Positions 62,001 through 64,000 of a stretch of 64,000 bases of DNA are shown here, one piece after another (within the stretch, counting starts at the first letter, position 1; each line of letters opens with the position of its first letter). The translations under genes and the position numbers were made by a program. The DNA is taken from assembly GCA_914767715.1 (NCBI GenBank), contig OU612075.1:3844001-3908000 (forward strand). Reading direction: 5' to 3'. The notes under the pieces were generated by a model. The model made no database searches and was not told the DNA's origin. It saw nothing but the letters and a program-made list of their open reading frames with translations. Source of the DNA: Membranipora membranacea. Lineage: Eukaryota; Bryozoa; Gymnolaemata; Cheilostomatida; Membraniporidae.

Positions 62001-63504
62001 GCGAGATTGAGTGTTAATACTGTTAGATGAGTAGGAAATAGTAAAGAGTAAAGTAGAGTCTGACTTCTAGTGGATTAAAAAATATCTTGTAATATTAAAA
62101 TCAAATGTCTGAGGAAGGAGTCTTTACCCCAGGCAGTTCTGTATTTAAGGCTTCGATATCTGCCTCAGGGTTGTTTATTTTACAGGAATCACAAGATCAT
62201 TTGTTTTCATTACAGTTAAATCCTCTTTAACGGAATCAAATAACTTTAATTTAATGTCTTGTCTGCCAAAAAAAAAGATGCTGTAAGCGTCCACACTGAC
62301 ATCGAAACTACAATATTAACATGTGTATCTCTGATCGTTAGACTCTATTTAGTAGCAGTAACTAACATGTGCCACCCCGGATAAATGAAAATGGCTACGG
62401 GTTATCACACCGAACTCCTTGTGATGGTTACTGTGTCTAAGTGAATTAATTCACTCTCTATCGATCAGAGATATACATGCAATAGTATATCACATGATGG
62501 TAAGCGATATGATAGTCATGCCGATATTGTATTGATGACTGTAACCTTGAATATTTGTGGTAGACCACAGAGAGTGAGGGAGACAGCGGTACTTTAGATA
62601 ACTTCACTATCAGAGCTAATAAGGGACAGAGGAAGGCTTTAATCGGCAGCCACAACAGCAATCTACCTAAGGTTTGTACTGTATACATTGATATTATATA
62701 TTCTACCAAAGTTAGCTGAAGAACTCTCAACACAGTGACTAGGATGTAACATTGTTAGTAATCCACACTTAACTACTTGTTCAATGATTTGTTAATATAT
62801 AGAGAGATGACAGGATTGAGAGCAGAGACAAAAGACAAAGTGAGACAGACCCAACCCGGCAGACACTGTGTCTTATATCAAAGTCTGCTGGTGCTGAACA
62901 CAACACAGATATATATACCGCTCCCATCTGTCAGTCTAAATCCAGATCAAGGTAAGGCCACTGTATATCTCTTCTCAACTTACCATAAACTGAGCTCGTC
63001 TTTAGTATGAGTGCAGACTGACTTTAGCTGATCAAATAGCTGATCGAGATCCTGATACACTTTTATTTTATTGTATGCATAGTGATTATCACATCAGACA
63101 TAGATCAAGTTTAATACAATTGCCCGCATTCCAGTTGCTCCCTTCCACTAGTCACACTGCAGTAGCAACTCCGAATGCTGGCAAATGGACCAAACTAAAA
63201 CTATGTCATGAAAGCGAAATATTGTACAAAGAAACAAACCAGGCCTGCCAATAATTACAGATCATTATCTTCGGGCTCATTGTCGTCAGCTGGAAGGGGA
63301 AGGTCAAGGCACTCAAACTCAAGCAGAGCACATAAATCTCGACAAGGAAAGAGCAGTCCTCGTCATGGACCAAGTAGAGGAGACAAGGACGACAGTAGGA
63401 GTAGGAGTACAAGTAAATATCATAGGAGAGGCAGTAGCAGACGATCAAACAGAGACAGACAGGCAGGTCGAAGTGCCAGCTCATCATCACAAGATAGCAG
63501 AGAG
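53085..63504 (+). CDS. TTC14: Tetratricopeptide repeat protein 14 (TTC14), 3' end uncertain
   Basis: Sixteen phase-consistent exons: 53085-53431, 53827-53942, 54276-54566, 55181-55275, 55716-55903, 56431-56502, 56683-56802, 58107-58229, 58573-58743, 59272-59453, 60100-60231, 60348-61380, 61711-61948, 62564-62671, 62803-62951 and 63261-63504, giving 1203 codons without a stop. Landmarks shared with vertebrate TTC14 are MPPLDSM followed by an S1-type RNA-binding region ([17 protein letters not shown]), [11 protein letters not shown], and TPR units with [26 protein letters not shown]. The remainder is an Arg/Ser-rich tail resembling splicing factors ([25 protein letters not shown]), far longer than in the 770-aa human protein. 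It is probably a nuclear RNA-associated protein. Exon 12 (1033 nt) encodes much of the tail. The gene may continue past the window. Confidence 0.9.
54862..55155. mobile_element. MITE with tatactaaagcc ends
   Basis: The left end atatactaaagcctggtacc and the right end (inverted) tatactaaagccttgtaccc form ~24-bp imperfect terminal inverted repeats. A near-perfect palindrome gcacgaaagtagaatt/ctactttcgtgc lies inside at about 54994-55030. Probably TA-flanked. It lies in TTC14 intron 3. Confidence 0.75.
56204..56305. mobile_element. 102-bp near-perfect hairpin with 9-bp target duplication
   Basis: The arms tagtctaagtgctcagac... and ...gtctgagcacttagacta pair over about 46 bp, including the gcgcaag next to the loop, with one extra base. 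ccttttggg flanks both sides (56195-56203 and 56306-56314). It lies in TTC14 intron 5. Confidence 0.9.
56966..57252. mobile_element. hAT-like MITE, copy 2
   Basis: 287 bp, more than 95% identical by eye to 40995-41282 and in the same orientation. Flanked by a different 8-bp duplication, gatatatg (56958-56965 and 57253-57260), which marks an independent insertion. It lies in TTC14 intron 7. Confidence 0.9.
57891..57982. repeat. 18-bp tandem repeat and (at)n run
   Basis: Three to four units of gatatataacatgcacca, followed by an at-dinucleotide run and another partial unit, in TTC14 intron 7. Confidence 0.9.
58825..59067. mobile_element. gaggatcagctgagg-type MITE, diverged copy
   Basis: Same internal order as 59777-60036: gaggttgcaac, then gttttctatatactcat, cctctgaggatcagctgagg, and ggttacaaccgct near the right end. 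The terminal repeats are degraded (gtgttttgagcat). TTC14 intron 9. Confidence 0.75.
59505..59630. repeat. Dispersed repeat with ggagttatcaactctctga core, copy 1
   Basis: About 125 bp, resembling 63867-63992 with roughly three quarters identity by eye. Both contain ggagttatcaactctctga and gcacaactccaat. In TTC14 intron 10. Confidence 0.6.
59777..60036. mobile_element. gaggatcagctgagg-type MITE, best-preserved copy
   Basis: Terminal inverted repeats tggtctaaacaca and tgtgttttgacca with TA on both outer sides (ctTA...TAtg), and internal repeated blocks cctctgaggatc. About 258 bp. TTC14 intron 10. The TA target suggests a Tc1/mariner-type source (inference). Confidence 0.75.
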
Positions 63505-63742
63505 GTAAGCTTCATCAAAACAACACACATATGTTAGGTCAGTCAGAGCTGTGTTAATGTGTGGGTCTGAGTCTCAACCTAAACACAACAACACCTCTAA
63601 GTGTGTGTGATAATTGGTATGCAAACTAGATCCATTGTCACTGATCCCCAACATTGCTCGGAATGTCTCGTTGCTGGATTATAGATTGCATGGTAGATGA
63701 TTTAATTTTGATCTGTGTTGCTAAAGTATATTATCCTACGAT

Positions 63743-63868
63743 GTTAGAATCAAGCTATGCATCTCAAGCTTCTACAGGAGACTCTCTTGACAAAAAAGGG
63801 TATATAGATTACTTAACTGGACCAGTCTTACAATCCATCTACAATGCAAGTCATCATTGTATATTGTA
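63743..63868 (+). CDS. Possible further or terminal exon of TTC14
   Basis: An open frame contains ESSYASQASTGDSLDKKGY and GPVLQSIYN, then a stop at about 63868. The acceptor gatgttag would enter in phase 1, but exon 16 ends in phase 0, so a missed small exon or a different donor would be needed. It may end at the stop or use a GC donor (aat|gcaagt at about 63847). Low certainty. Confidence 0.3.
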
Positions 63869-63992
63869 ATCTGATATTACCTGTACACTGATGCTACATA
63901 TTTTGGAGTTATCAACTCTCTGAACTAACAGGTCAATGAGAGCACAACTCCAATCTATAGTGTATTTTTAGGTGTACTATCAAGGGAAAGAG
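63867..63992. repeat. Dispersed repeat with ggagttatcaactctctga core, copy 2
   Basis: Matches 59505-59630 in the same orientation; see that entry. It begins right after the open frame at 63743-63868. Confidence 0.6.
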
Positions 63993-64000
63993 TAAGTTGA

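Overview
The window reads as genomic DNA of an early-branching animal. Every protein-coding gene is split into short exons by GT-AG introns, several products are animal families (Reeler domain, chymotrypsin-like elastase, C2H2 zinc finger, TTC14, beta-1,3-galactosyltransferase), and the DNA is AT-rich with many miniature transposons. A fungal-type (GH13_1-like) alpha-amylase would fit a sponge, but that assignment is inference. No rRNA, tRNA, CRISPR array or bacterial operon was seen.

Layout. (1) 2032-6288, plus: GT31 beta-1,3-galactosyltransferase-like enzyme, 6 exons, about 362 aa. (2) 7902-15629, plus: secreted alpha-amylase, 10 exons, about 474 aa. (3) 16513-24951, plus: CNBD2-like protein with two cyclic-nucleotide-binding folds, 12 exons, about 693 aa. 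(4) 25954-30875, plus: secreted elastase-like serine protease with two alternative exons for its N-terminal half, 373 or 374 aa. (5) 31821-35904, minus, convergent with gene 4: secreted Reeler-like protein with proline-rich and N-glycosylation-rich repeats, about 559 aa. (6) 39457-46073, minus: five-finger C2H2 protein, about 542 aa. (7) 47935-49875, minus: decayed jockey/CR1-type LINE. (8) 53085-63504, plus: TTC14 with a very long Arg/Ser-rich tail, at least 16 exons; its 3' end is uncertain and may lie beyond the window. All exon joins were checked by hand for reading phase. The neighbours do not form a pathway; they look like ordinary independent genes, some of them secreted digestive or surface proteins.

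The most unusual feature is shared by two neighbouring genes. In the amylase gene, the intron-exon 8 junction (splice acceptor plus start of exon) has been copied six times upstream of the real one. In the CNBD2-like gene, the exon 5-intron junction (end of exon plus splice donor) occurs 40 times in a 67-69 bp tandem array. Both arrays are minisatellites whose unit straddles a splice site, so they lay out series of decoy splice sites. The second notable feature is the pair of phase-locked, mutually exclusive exons in the protease gene, which differ at the zymogen activation site.

Introns and spacers carry several miniature inverted-repeat elements with recognisable target-site duplications: 8-bp (hAT-like), 9-bp (Mutator-like, on elements of only 34, 51 and 102 bp) and TTAA (piggyBac-like).
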